Assembly (NCBI GenBank): GCA_002862585.1
Contig: PKDP01000165.1
Coordinates: forward strand, 1-7,246
From: Flavobacteriales bacterium
GTDB taxonomy: Bacteria; Bacteroidota; Bacteroidia; Flavobacteriales; UBA7312
DNA length: 7,246 bases
Direction: 5' to 3'
Position numbers and translations under genes: made by a program. Within the stretch, counting starts at the first letter, position 1, and the number at the start of each line of letters is the position of its first letter. Shown piece after piece: positions 1 through 5,557 of the stretch. Under the pieces are notes generated by a model. That model made no database searches, had not been told where the DNA came from, and was given only the letters and a program-made list of their open reading frames with translations.

Positions 1-56
1 TTCCAACAAATGACCAAAACGAGCCAAACAAACCATACTAGATTAAATTGCTTCAT
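1..56 (-). CDS. N-terminus of an unidentified membrane or secreted protein (partial)
   Basis: An open frame begins at the ATG at 56-54 on the minus strand and runs off the left edge after 18 complete codons, reading MKQFNLVWFVWLVLVICW. Its start codon overlaps the TGA stop of the PAP2 phosphatase gene in an ATGA arrangement, the usual mark of translational coupling, so it is probably the next gene of the hpt-adk-obg-PAP2 operon. Apart from the short polar start, the visible part is strongly hydrophobic with several Trp residues, which fits a first transmembrane helix or a signal peptide. Too little is present to name a family. That it is a real gene is inferred from the overlap and the hydrophobic N-terminus. 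Confidence 0.55.
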   Translation of the reverse strand, partial: MKQFNLVWFVWLVLVICW

Positions 57-595
57 TTTTTTGTTAAATAAGCGTGTAACTTAACAGTTAACAAAGCTAC
101 AAAAGTTCCCCATAGCATTCCACCGATAATATCAAAAGGGTAGTGGACGCCAACATATACTCTACTATAGGATACTAAAACCGCCCACAAAAAGAGCAGT
201 AGAAATACACTTTTCTTATCTAATAGTTTGCCGATTACAATAGCTAATCCAAAAACATTGGATGCATGTGAGGAAACAAAACCAAATTGACCTCCACAAC
301 CATCTGTTACTAAACGAATATTTTCTAATGCATGGCAAGGTCGTAATCGCTCAAAATTATTTTTGAAGAGGTGAACACTTCCCATATCACAAAGTAGAAT
401 AACGAAGCCGATAGCTGCAAAAATCCAAATACTATCTTTTTTCTTTTCTCTTATAATTAGTAGTACCAATAGTAAATAGAGAGGAATCCAAGAAAGCTTG
501 TGAGTTGTAAAGAGCATGAAAGAATCCCAACTTTCTCTGCCCGATTGATTAATCAGATGGAACCATTCTGTATCAAGTTCAAGAAGCCATTCCAT
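53..595 (-). CDS. PAP2-family membrane phosphatase
   Basis: A 180-residue integral membrane protein with the three motifs of the PAP2 (type 2 phosphatidic acid phosphatase) superfamily. Motif 1 is K-x6-RP at residues 78-86 (K78, R85, P86). Motif 2 is SSH at 108-110, with Val replacing the usual preceding Pro. Motif 3 is SR-x5-H-x3-D at 144-155 (S144, R145, H151, D155). H110 and H151 would be the catalytic histidines. Hydrophobic segments near residues 36-49, 56-70, 113-124, 129-142 and 155-170 suggest five or six helices. Such enzymes remove phosphate from lipid phosphates or diphosphates, for example undecaprenyl pyrophosphate, phosphatidate or lipid A. The substrate cannot be read from sequence. 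The start ATG directly abuts the TAA stop of obg (0-nt gap), and the end overlaps the next gene by 4 nt, so it is an internal operon gene. The family call is firm; the physiological role is open. Confidence 0.93.
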   Translation of the reverse strand: MEWLLELDTEWFHLINQSGRESWDSFMLFTTHKLSWIPLYLLLVLLIIREKKKDSIWIFAAIGFVILLCDMGSVHLFKNNFERLRPCHALENIRLVTDGCGGQFGFVSSHASNVFGLAIVIGKLLDKKSVFLLLFLWAVLVSYSRVYVGVHYPFDIIGGMLWGTFVALLTVKLHAYLTKK

Positions 596-1594
596 TTAGG
601 CGTTCAATTTTTTCCAAATTAGATCTTTGAGTTCTACTAATCCTTGTTGAGCGACTGAAGAAATAAAAATACTCTCAATATCTGTTGGTAGTTCTTTAGT
701 TATTTCTTCTTTAAGCTCATCATCAAGCATATCCGATTTACTTATGGCAAGGATTTTATCTTTATCTAGCAATTCAGGATTATATTTTTCAAGTTCACCG
801 AGTAGAATGTGGTATTCTTTAGCAATATCGTTGCTATCCGCTGGCACTAAAAATAGTAAGGTTGAGTTTCGTTCAATATGTCTTAGAAAGCGTAAGCCTA
901 AGCCTTTTCCTTCTGCTGCACCTTCAATAATTCCAGGAATATCAGCCATAATAAAGGAGCGATCTTCTCGATAAGAAACAATTCCAAGATTTGGTACTAA
1001 AGTAGTGAATGGGTAATTAGCAATTTCAGGTTTTGCAGCAGATATAACGGATAAAAGGGTAGATTTTCCTGCATTAGGAAAGCCCACAAGTCCTACATCT
1101 GCTAAGACCTTAAGCTCTAGAATAAACCAATCTTCATGTGAGTCTATGCCTGGTTGAGCATAGCGTGGTGTTTGATTAGTGGATGATTTAAAATGTACAT
1201 TTCCTTTACCGCCTTTTCCACCTTCAAGAAGTATTTTTTCTTCATTGTGGTCTGTTATTTCAAATAAGACTTCGCCAGTTTCAACATGTTTGGCAACTGT
1301 TCCTAGAGGGACTTGAAGTATTTTACTTTCTCCATCTTTACCAATTCGATTATTTCCACTACCAGAACCCCCATGTTCAGCAAAAAGATGCTTTTGGTAT
1401 TTCAAATGTAGTAATGTCCACATTTGTTCGTTTCCTTGAATGATAATGTGTCCACCACGACCACCATCGCCACCATCAGGTCCACCTTTAGCTGTGGTTC
1501 TATCTCTTAAAAAGTGAGTAGAGCCAGCCCCTCCTTTACCTGATCGGCAAAAGATTTTTACATAATCAACAAAGTTGGAGTTTTTTACTTTCAT
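596..1594 (-). CDS. obg: Obg-family GTPase (ribosome assembly)
   Basis: A 332-residue Obg/CgtA GTPase, a conserved protein that acts in large-ribosomal-subunit maturation and in stress and growth control. Residues 1 to about 158 form the glycine-rich Obg fold (GKGGAGS near 19-25, GGPDGGDGGRGG at 37-48, GGKGGKGN at 125-132). The G domain follows with G1 GFPNAGKST at 171-179, switch I/G2 YPFTTL at 194-199, G3 DIPG at 218-221, G4 SKSD at 285-288 and G5 SSV at 312-314. G4 has Ser where the general consensus is NKxD; I recall this variant from other Bacteroidota Obg proteins and do not read it as a defect. The protein ends soon after the G domain, so it lacks the C-terminal OCT domain of Bacillus Obg and the acidic tail of the E. 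coli protein. Its ATG overlaps the adk stop by one base (TAATG) and its TAA abuts the PAP2 gene. Confidence 0.97.
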   Translation of the reverse strand: MKVKNSNFVDYVKIFCRSGKGGAGSTHFLRDRTTAKGGPDGGDGGRGGHIIIQGNEQMWTLLHLKYQKHLFAEHGGSGSGNNRIGKDGESKILQVPLGTVAKHVETGEVLFEITDHNEEKILLEGGKGGKGNVHFKSSTNQTPRYAQPGIDSHEDWFILELKVLADVGLVGFPNAGKSTLLSVISAAKPEIANYPFTTLVPNLGIVSYREDRSFIMADIPGIIEGAAEGKGLGLRFLRHIERNSTLLFLVPADSNDIAKEYHILLGELEKYNPELLDKDKILAISKSDMLDDELKEEITKELPTDIESIFISSVAQQGLVELKDLIWKKLNA

Positions 1595-2166
1595 TATAAA
1601 TTATCAATAGCCACACACAATTTGGTGTTGATTTCTTCAATAGATCCCACACCTTCAATGCTTTGTAGTTTATGCTGCTTGTTGTAGTATTCTTTTAGAG
1701 GTGCTGTTTTAGTGTTGTATTCGTTAATACGGTTTCTGATGATAGATTCGTTGGCATCATCGGCTCTACCACTACTTTTACCTCTTTCCAATAAACGTTT
1801 TGTGAGTTCATCATCATCTACGTCAAGAGAAAGCATCGTTGTAATGGCAGTATTTAAATCAGCTAACATATTATCAAGTGATTCAGCTTGGGCAGTTGTT
1901 CTAGGGAAACCATCAAAAATAAAACCTTTTGCCTCAAGGTTATATTCTAAAATAGATTGAATCATTTTAATAACAACATCATCAGGAACTAAATCGCCTC
2001 TGTCCATAATGCTTTTGGCCTGTAAACCGAGGTCACTTCCTTTGGCAATTTCTCCTCTTAGAATATCACCTGTAGATAAATGGATAAGTGAATACTTGTC
2101 AATGAGTAATTGAGATTGTGTTCCTTTTCCTGCACCAGGAGGTCCAAACAAGACAATATTTAACAT
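1594..2166 (-). CDS. adk: Adenylate kinase, short (LID-less) form
   Basis: A 190-residue cytosolic enzyme for ATP + AMP to 2 ADP. Visible motifs are the P-loop GPPGAGKGT at residues 8-16, the AMP-site STGD at 31-34, the signature DGFPRT at 85-90, and SGRADD at 132-137 followed by R144 and R146. Between the ERGK stretch (127-130) and SGRADD there is only a short loop in place of the long LID or zinc-binding insertion. This is therefore the short bacterial/eukaryotic AK1-like type, and about 190 residues is the normal length for that type. It sits 2 nt downstream of hpt and overlaps obg by one base, so it is surely co-transcribed with both. Next to hpt, it would convert salvaged AMP to ADP. Confidence 0.97.
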   Translation of the reverse strand: MLNIVLFGPPGAGKGTQSQLLIDKYSLIHLSTGDILRGEIAKGSDLGLQAKSIMDRGDLVPDDVVIKMIQSILEYNLEAKGFIFDGFPRTTAQAESLDNMLADLNTAITTMLSLDVDDDELTKRLLERGKSSGRADDANESIIRNRINEYNTKTAPLKEYYNKQHKLQSIEGVGSIEEINTKLCVAIDNL

Positions 2167-2168
2167 AG

Positions 2169-2699
2169 TTAAGAGCTTTTGAGTTTGTAAATTTGTGGTA
2201 AAGTTCGTCCTAATTCATCATAATCCAAACCATATCCAACAACAAAGTGGTTAGGAATTTCTTTTCCTACAAACTCAATTGGTATTTCTTTAGAATACAC
2301 ATCAGTTTTTAGTAATAGACTGGCGATGTGAATTTTTTTAGGTTTTTCTTTAGATAATCGATTGTACAAATATTCCAATGTATTACCAGTATCTACAATA
2401 TCTTCGATTATAACAATAGTTCTGTCTTTCAGATTCATTGGTACACCCATTATGTCTTTAATTTCTCCAGAACTTTGAGTGCCTTGATAGGATTTGATTT
2501 GCATAAATGTTATTTCAGCATCAAAAGATAATGCTTTGAGTAAATCGGAAGCAAATAGAAAAGAACCTTTCAAAACAATTATAAAAAGTGGATTTTCATT
2601 TTTGAGAATATCCATTTTTTTTGCCATTTGACTAACAATATTTTGAATGTCTTCTTGTTCAAGGAAGGGTTCGAAGGTTTTATCGAGTATTTGCACCAT
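2169..2699 (-). CDS. hpt: Hypoxanthine phosphoribosyltransferase
   Basis: A 176-residue type I phosphoribosyltransferase that makes IMP (and usually GMP) from hypoxanthine or guanine and PRPP. Features are VLKGS at residues 42-46 (the pyrophosphate-binding loop with its cis-peptide Lys), the SY flexible-loop dipeptide at 70-71, and the PRPP signature IIEDIVDTGNTL at 97-108 with the two acidic residues E99 and D100. K131 is the likely purine-contacting Lys, and the C-terminal base-site segment FVVGYGLDYDELGR spans 152-165. Length and motifs are normal for bacterial HPRT, so it appears complete. It is the first gene of the minus-strand operon and diverges from purE across 95 bp that carry a perfect inverted repeat. 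The ATG at 2699 is preceded by AT-rich sequence with no clear Shine-Dalgarno, as is usual in Bacteroidota. Confidence 0.96.
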   Translation of the reverse strand: MVQILDKTFEPFLEQEDIQNIVSQMAKKMDILKNENPLFIIVLKGSFLFASDLLKALSFDAEITFMQIKSYQGTQSSGEIKDIMGVPMNLKDRTIVIIEDIVDTGNTLEYLYNRLSKEKPKKIHIASLLLKTDVYSKEIPIEFVGKEIPNHFVVGYGLDYDELGRTLPQIYKLKSS

Positions 2700-2715
2700 T
2701 AATACAATTTAGCTG

Positions 2716-2723
2716 CGAATTTA
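2716..2723 (-). promoter_or_regulatory. Possible -7 box of the hpt operon
   Basis: Read on the minus strand, this is TAAATTCG, one mismatch from TAnnTTTG, the Bacteroidota primary sigma -7 element. It lies within the left arm of the inverted repeat. Transcription would start about 10 nt before the hpt ATG. No TTTG lies at the expected 19-21-nt spacing upstream; the nearest TTG is about 25 nt away. A competing minus-strand box TACTTTTA lies slightly upstream. This is a weak prediction supported mainly by the matching copy facing purE. Confidence 0.3.
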
Positions 2724-2758
2724 CAATAAAAGTAGGATTTTATTTTAACAACTTTTTT

Positions 2759-2766
2759 TAAATTCG
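2759..2766 (+). promoter_or_regulatory. Possible -7 box of purE
   Basis: TAAATTCG, one mismatch from the Bacteroidota -7 consensus TAnnTTTG, lies at the inner end of the right arm of the inverted repeat. It would place the transcription start near 2772 and give purE a leader of about 23 nt, A-rich and without a clear Shine-Dalgarno. No convincing -33 TTTG is visible upstream. The symmetric copy facing hpt is the main reason to list it. Confidence 0.3.
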
Positions 2767-2794
2767 CAGCATAAAATTATAACAATTAAAAATT

Positions 2795-3307
2795 ATGAAA
2801 GCAGTAGTAAGTATCATTATGGGAAGTACATCTGATATGCCAGTCATGCGAAAGGCAGCAGACTTCCTTAATTCAATGAAAATCCCTTTTGAAATAAACG
2901 CCTTGTCGGCACACCGTGTGCCAGAAAAAGTAGAGGAATTTGCTTCAAACGCACATGCTAATGGCATTAAGGTCATTATTGCTGGTGCTGGTGGTGCTGC
3001 TCACTTGCCAGGTGTTGTTGCTGCTTTTGCTACAGTTCCTGTAATTGGTGTTCCTTGCCGTTCATCTATTTCTATTGACGGATGGGATAGTATCTTATCA
3101 ATTTTACAAATGCCTCCTGGAATTCCAGTTGCAACAGTTGGACTAGATGCAGCTTACAATGCTGGTATTTTAGCAGGACAAATCTTATCTACTTCAGATG
3201 AAGAACTTCACGCTAGAATGTTAGAGTTCAAAATGAACATGAAACAAAAAATCGTAAAAGCTAACCAAGATTTAGCTAGCGAAAAGTTTAAATTTAGAGT
3301 TCAGTAA
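2795..3307 (+). CDS. purE: N5-carboxyaminoimidazole ribonucleotide mutase (class I PurE)
   Basis: A 170-residue cytosolic enzyme that converts N5-CAIR to CAIR in de novo purine synthesis. Motifs are GSTSD at residues 10-14 (phosphate binding), SAHR at 38-41 with H40 matching the catalytic histidine of the family, the glycine-rich AGAGGAAHLPG at 63-73, and the late MPPG at 106-109 followed by the conserved VATVGLDAAYNAG region at 112-124. The sequence is of class I, which works on the PurK product N5-CAIR and not directly on AIR plus CO2. No purK is present here, although purK often neighbours purE, so it must lie elsewhere if the pathway is complete. Length is normal. The gene diverges from hpt and is followed by a degraded gene, so it is probably transcribed alone. 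Confidence 0.97.
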   Translation: MKAVVSIIMGSTSDMPVMRKAADFLNSMKIPFEINALSAHRVPEKVEEFASNAHANGIKVIIAGAGGAAHLPGVVAAFATVPVIGVPCRSSISIDGWDSILSILQMPPGIPVATVGLDAAYNAGILAGQILSTSDEELHARMLEFKMNMKQKIVKANQDLASEKFKFRVQ

Positions 3308-3330
3308 TCATTTAAATATTTAATACCTTA

Positions 3331-3358
3331 GGCTTTCATTATTTTAGCTATGAAAGCC
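3331..3358 (+). repeat. 9-bp hairpin covering the ATG of the degraded gene
   Basis: GGCTTTCAT (3331-3339) and ATGAAAGCC (3350-3358) are exact reverse complements around a 10-nt loop. The stem begins 24 nt after the purE stop codon, and its right arm begins with the ATG of the signal-peptide stub, so folding would bury that start codon. No T-run follows (next bases ATATTACTTTG), so it is not a standard intrinsic terminator. It may still protect the 3' end of the purE transcript. Confidence 0.6.
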
Positions 3359-3797
3359 ATATTACTTTGCCTGTGTTGCACAGTATTTAGTAACGTATTA
3401 TATGCGCAATCAACTCTCATTGAAGGTCAATCTGTAATTAGGTAAGGCTTGTGGTCTCAAAATGATTGGGGGTATTTAATGTTGTATAATATTAAATATA
3501 AGCCATTGGAAAGCAATTGGTCGTATTCACTGAGGTATCTTTTATTTGACACTCCAAATTATTCAACGAGGATATATGTCTATGAGCCGGATGTGCTGTA
3601 CTCCTTTTCTGTACCAGATTTTTATTTTGAAGGACAACGAATTGTTGGTGTTCTAAAGTGTAAAATCAATACACAGTTAAGCCTTAATTTTAAGATTGCC
3701 CAAATACTATATTAAGATAATACACCTATTCGTTCAGTAAGTGTAAAAAAGCGATAAGTTGACTGATTTTAAGATCTTAGTTAAATATGTACTGTAA
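3350..3797 (+). pseudogene. Degraded helix-hairpin-helix/beta-barrel type secreted protein (signal peptide plus C-terminal remnant)
   Basis: The ATG at 3350 opens a Sec signal peptide (MKAILLCLCCTVFSNVLYAQ, probable cleavage near the Ala-Gln) but a TAA stops it at 3443-3445 after 31 codons. The same frame continues past the stop to TAA 3713-3715. It encodes a C-terminal segment including LLFDTPNYSTRIYVYEPD and then VLYSFSVPDFY, which I recognise from memory as the conserved C-terminal end of a large Bacteroidota helix-hairpin-helix domain protein with predicted beta-strands. That protein is normally several hundred residues long. After the second stop the match seems to go on with DNTPIRSVSV and then, one base out of frame, KSDKLTDFKILVKYVL up to TAA 3795-3797. 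The switch is explained by one extra A in the run at 3745-3750. The HHH domain and most of the body are missing, so a large internal deletion, two in-frame stops and a frameshift are inferred. The family identity needs a homology search; the broken state is visible directly. Confidence 0.72.
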
Positions 3798-3802
3798 ATT
3801 TT

Positions 3803-3810
3803 TATATTTG
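3803..3810 (+). promoter_or_regulatory. Predicted -7 promoter box of the acyl-CoA ligase gene
   Basis: TATATTTG is an exact match to the Bacteroidota -7 consensus TAnnTTTG. It lies 22 nt before the ligase ATG, giving an expected leader of roughly 17 nt. A good -33 TTTG is not visible at 19-21 nt spacing; TTAG at 3777-3780 (22-nt spacing) is the nearest candidate. The box sits just 5 nt beyond the last stop of the degraded gene, so the ligase has its own promoter and does not depend on read-through from purE. Confidence 0.5.
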
Positions 3811-3832
3811 GGGAAATCAAATTACAATACCT

Positions 3833-5473
3833 ATGCAAGATTATCAATCACCTTTAGAAATGCTTTACCGTTGGGAGAGTGAAACGCCTAATAAATTGTA
3901 TATGCGTCAACCCATTAACGATGAGTGGCACAAATGGACTTGGTCTGAAACGGCCACTGAAGTCAGAAAAATGGCTGCATATCTACAGTCTCTCGACTTA
4001 GCGCCTAAAAGTAAAATTGCTATACTTTCAAAAAATTGCACTCATTGGATAATGAGCGATTTAGCTATTATGATGGCTGGACATGTCTCAGTTCCATTGT
4101 ATCCAAACCTAAAGGCTGAGAGCATAAAACAAATTCTTGACCATAGTGAGACGAAGTTAGTGTTCGTAGGCAAATTGGATGATTTTGCTAGTATGCGACC
4201 AGGAATTCCAAAAGATATGCCTTGCATAGCCTATCCTTTTTATTCAGAAGAAGGCTATCCAGTTTGGGGAGACCTTGTAAAAGATATTGAACCTGTAGCC
4301 GAAAACATAGTGCGAGAGCCAAATGACTTGGCAACCATTATATATACATCAGGTACAACTGGAATGCCAAAGGGTGTGATGCATAAATTTTATAATTTCT
4401 CTTTTGCAACTTCAAACGCAGTGCCATTACTTGGGTTAGCAACTGAAGAACGCTTTTTCTCCTATTTACCACTTTGTCATATAGCAGAGCGATTATTAGT
4501 GGAAATGGGTAGTTTATATTCTGGAGGTATGGTGTCTTTTGCCGAAAGTCTAGATACATTTGCCAAGAATTTATCGGATACTAAGCCAACAGCCTTTTTA
4601 GGAGTCCCTAGAATATGGACAAAATTTCAACAAGGAATTTTAACAAAATTACCTCAGAAAAAACTAAATGTATTACTCGCTATTCCTGGAGTTTCATCTC
4701 TTATCAAAAAGAAGATAAAATCAGGACTTGGGCTTCAAGAAGCTAGAAATGTGTTTACAGGAGCAGCGCCTACACCAGTTTCAACATTAAAGTGGTTCAA
4801 ACGTCTGGGAATAAATATACAAGAAGCCTATGCCATGACGGAAAACTGCTGTTATTCTCACGTTACGCTGAATGATGACATTCAATTTGGATTTGTAGGT
4901 AAAGCACTTCCTCATTGTGAAGTTAAGCTAAGTGAGAAAAACGAGATTCTGATAAAGCATGTTGCTTTAATGGATGGTTATTATAAAGAAGAAAAACAAA
5001 CCCAAGACACCATCAAAGACGGTTGGTTATACACAGGTGATGAAGGGTATATTGATAGTAAAGGGTTTTTAAAAATTACGGGAAGAGTAAAGGATTTATT
5101 CAAAACATCCAAAGCCAAGTATGTAGCTCCTGCACCTATCGAGATGAAGCTGTCTGCCAATAAAAATATTGAGCAAGTTTGTGTAGTCGGGGAAAACATT
5201 CCTCAGCCTATTGCTTTAATTACACTATCTGAGTATGGTAAAAGTAGACCGGCCGAAGATTTAGTAGCAAGTTTATCCAAAACATTGAAAGTTGTAAATC
5301 CGAAATTTGACGCGCATGAAAGGTTGAAAAAGATAATTGTCCTCGATCAAGAATGGACTATTGAAAATAATCTTTTGACCCCCTCAATGAAAATAAAACG
5401 AAATGAAGTTGAGAAACTTCACAAAGAAAATTACGTTTCTTGGTACGAACGAGAAGAAGAGGTTATATGGTAA
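3833..5473 (+). CDS. AMP-forming long-chain acyl-CoA synthetase-like ligase
   Basis: A 546-residue member of the ANL (acyl-CoA synthetase, NRPS adenylation, luciferase) superfamily. It would activate a carboxylic acid, most likely a fatty acid, with ATP to an acyl-adenylate and then to acyl-CoA. Core motifs in order are the P-loop A3 YTSGTTGMPKG at 171-181, LPLCHIAER at 212-220, GVPRIW at 257-262 (typical of long-chain enzymes), A5 YAMTE at 333-337, A7 YTGD at 400-403, A8 hinge GRVKDLFK at 417-424, and C-terminal A10 PSMKIKR at 517-523, whose K520 or K522 would be the adenylation lysine. The H-x-AER and GVPR-x-W motifs and the TPSMKIKR ending resemble the long-chain (FadD/ACSL) branch more than acetyl-CoA synthetases. 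It is somewhat shorter than the roughly 600-residue long-chain enzymes I recall from Bacteroidota but has every expected motif, so it looks intact. No signal peptide or membrane segment is seen. Its chain-length preference cannot be read. Confidence 0.9.
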   Translation: MQDYQSPLEMLYRWESETPNKLYMRQPINDEWHKWTWSETATEVRKMAAYLQSLDLAPKSKIAILSKNCTHWIMSDLAIMMAGHVSVPLYPNLKAESIKQILDHSETKLVFVGKLDDFASMRPGIPKDMPCIAYPFYSEEGYPVWGDLVKDIEPVAENIVREPNDLATIIYTSGTTGMPKGVMHKFYNFSFATSNAVPLLGLATEERFFSYLPLCHIAERLLVEMGSLYSGGMVSFAESLDTFAKNLSDTKPTAFLGVPRIWTKFQQGILTKLPQKKLNVLLAIPGVSSLIKKKIKSGLGLQEARNVFTGAAPTPVSTLKWFKRLGINIQEAYAMTENCCYSHVTLNDDIQFGFVGKALPHCEVKLSEKNEILIKHVALMDGYYKEEKQTQDTIKDGWLYTGDEGYIDSKGFLKITGRVKDLFKTSKAKYVAPAPIEMKLSANKNIEQVCVVGENIPQPIALITLSEYGKSRPAEDLVASLSKTLKVVNPKFDAHERLKKIIVLDQEWTIENNLLTPSMKIKRNEVEKLHKENYVSWYEREEEVIW

Positions 5474-5515
5474 TTATCATTTCTTAATAACTTTTTAAAA
5501 AGCTGTGATTTTTAG

Positions 5516-5546
5516 TTCGTTTATACTAGAGGTATTTATATTTTTG
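5516..5546 (+). promoter_or_regulatory. Predicted purL promoter (-33 TTCG, -7 TATTTTTG)
   Basis: TATTTTTG at 5539-5546 matches the Bacteroidota -7 consensus TAnnTTTG exactly. TTCG at 5516-5519 is one base from the -33 TTTG and is separated by 19 nt, within the usual 19-21. Transcription would start around 5551-5553, only about 6 nt before the first purL ATG. The 84-nt gap to the upstream ligase gene holds no convincing terminator, so some read-through is possible. Confidence 0.5.
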
Positions 5547-5557
5547 ACATTCAGAAA

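Larger units (their letters stand above)
2712..2770. repeat. Perfect 12-bp inverted repeat in the hpt/purE divergent region
   Basis: The left arm GCTGCGAATTTA (2712-2723) and the right arm TAAATTCGCAGC (2759-2770) are exact reverse complements, separated by a 35-nt AT-rich spacer. The pairing does not continue on either side. The arms are the only GC-containing blocks of the 95-bp intergenic region. Each arm, read towards its own gene, begins TAAATTCG, close to the Bacteroidota -7 consensus TAnnTTTG. The left arm ends 12 nt from the hpt start and the right arm 24 nt from the purE start. The arrangement could be two mirror-image promoters, a pair of operator sites, or a long-loop hairpin. The repeat is directly visible; its role is inferred. 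Confidence 0.85.

Noticed and set aside
285..300. Loss of function in the PAP2 gene because Val replaces Pro in motif 2
   Set aside because: The Ser-His of motif 2 and all residues of motifs 1 and 3 are intact, and this position varies in the superfamily as I know it.
744..974. Plus-strand open frame inside obg
   Set aside because: It is antisense to the conserved GTPase domain of Obg and has no recognisable protein features; a shadow frame.
2758..2976. Minus-strand open frame overlapping the start of purE and the intergenic region
   Set aside because: It is antisense to the conserved PurE N-terminus and runs through the inverted repeat; no coding character of its own.
2971..3011. GGTGCTGGTGGTGCTGCT-like tandem triplets
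   Set aside because: They simply encode the conserved AGAGGAAH motif of PurE.
3449..3715. Stand-alone 88-codon gene starting at a TTG
   Set aside because: It is in the same frame as the upstream signal-peptide stub, lacks a plausible start signal, and reads like the tail of a much larger protein, so it is better explained as part of a pseudogene.
3770..3779. Perfect 10-bp palindrome TAAGATCTTA near the ligase promoter, a possible operator
   Set aside because: It does not extend beyond 10 bp and falls inside the out-of-frame tail of the degraded gene, so it is probably incidental former coding sequence.
5491..5513. Possible terminator after the ligase gene (CTTTTTAAAAAG palindrome and AAAAA/TTTTT arms)
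   Set aside because: The stems are almost purely A/T, very short and without a GC-rich core; they would not form a stable intrinsic terminator.
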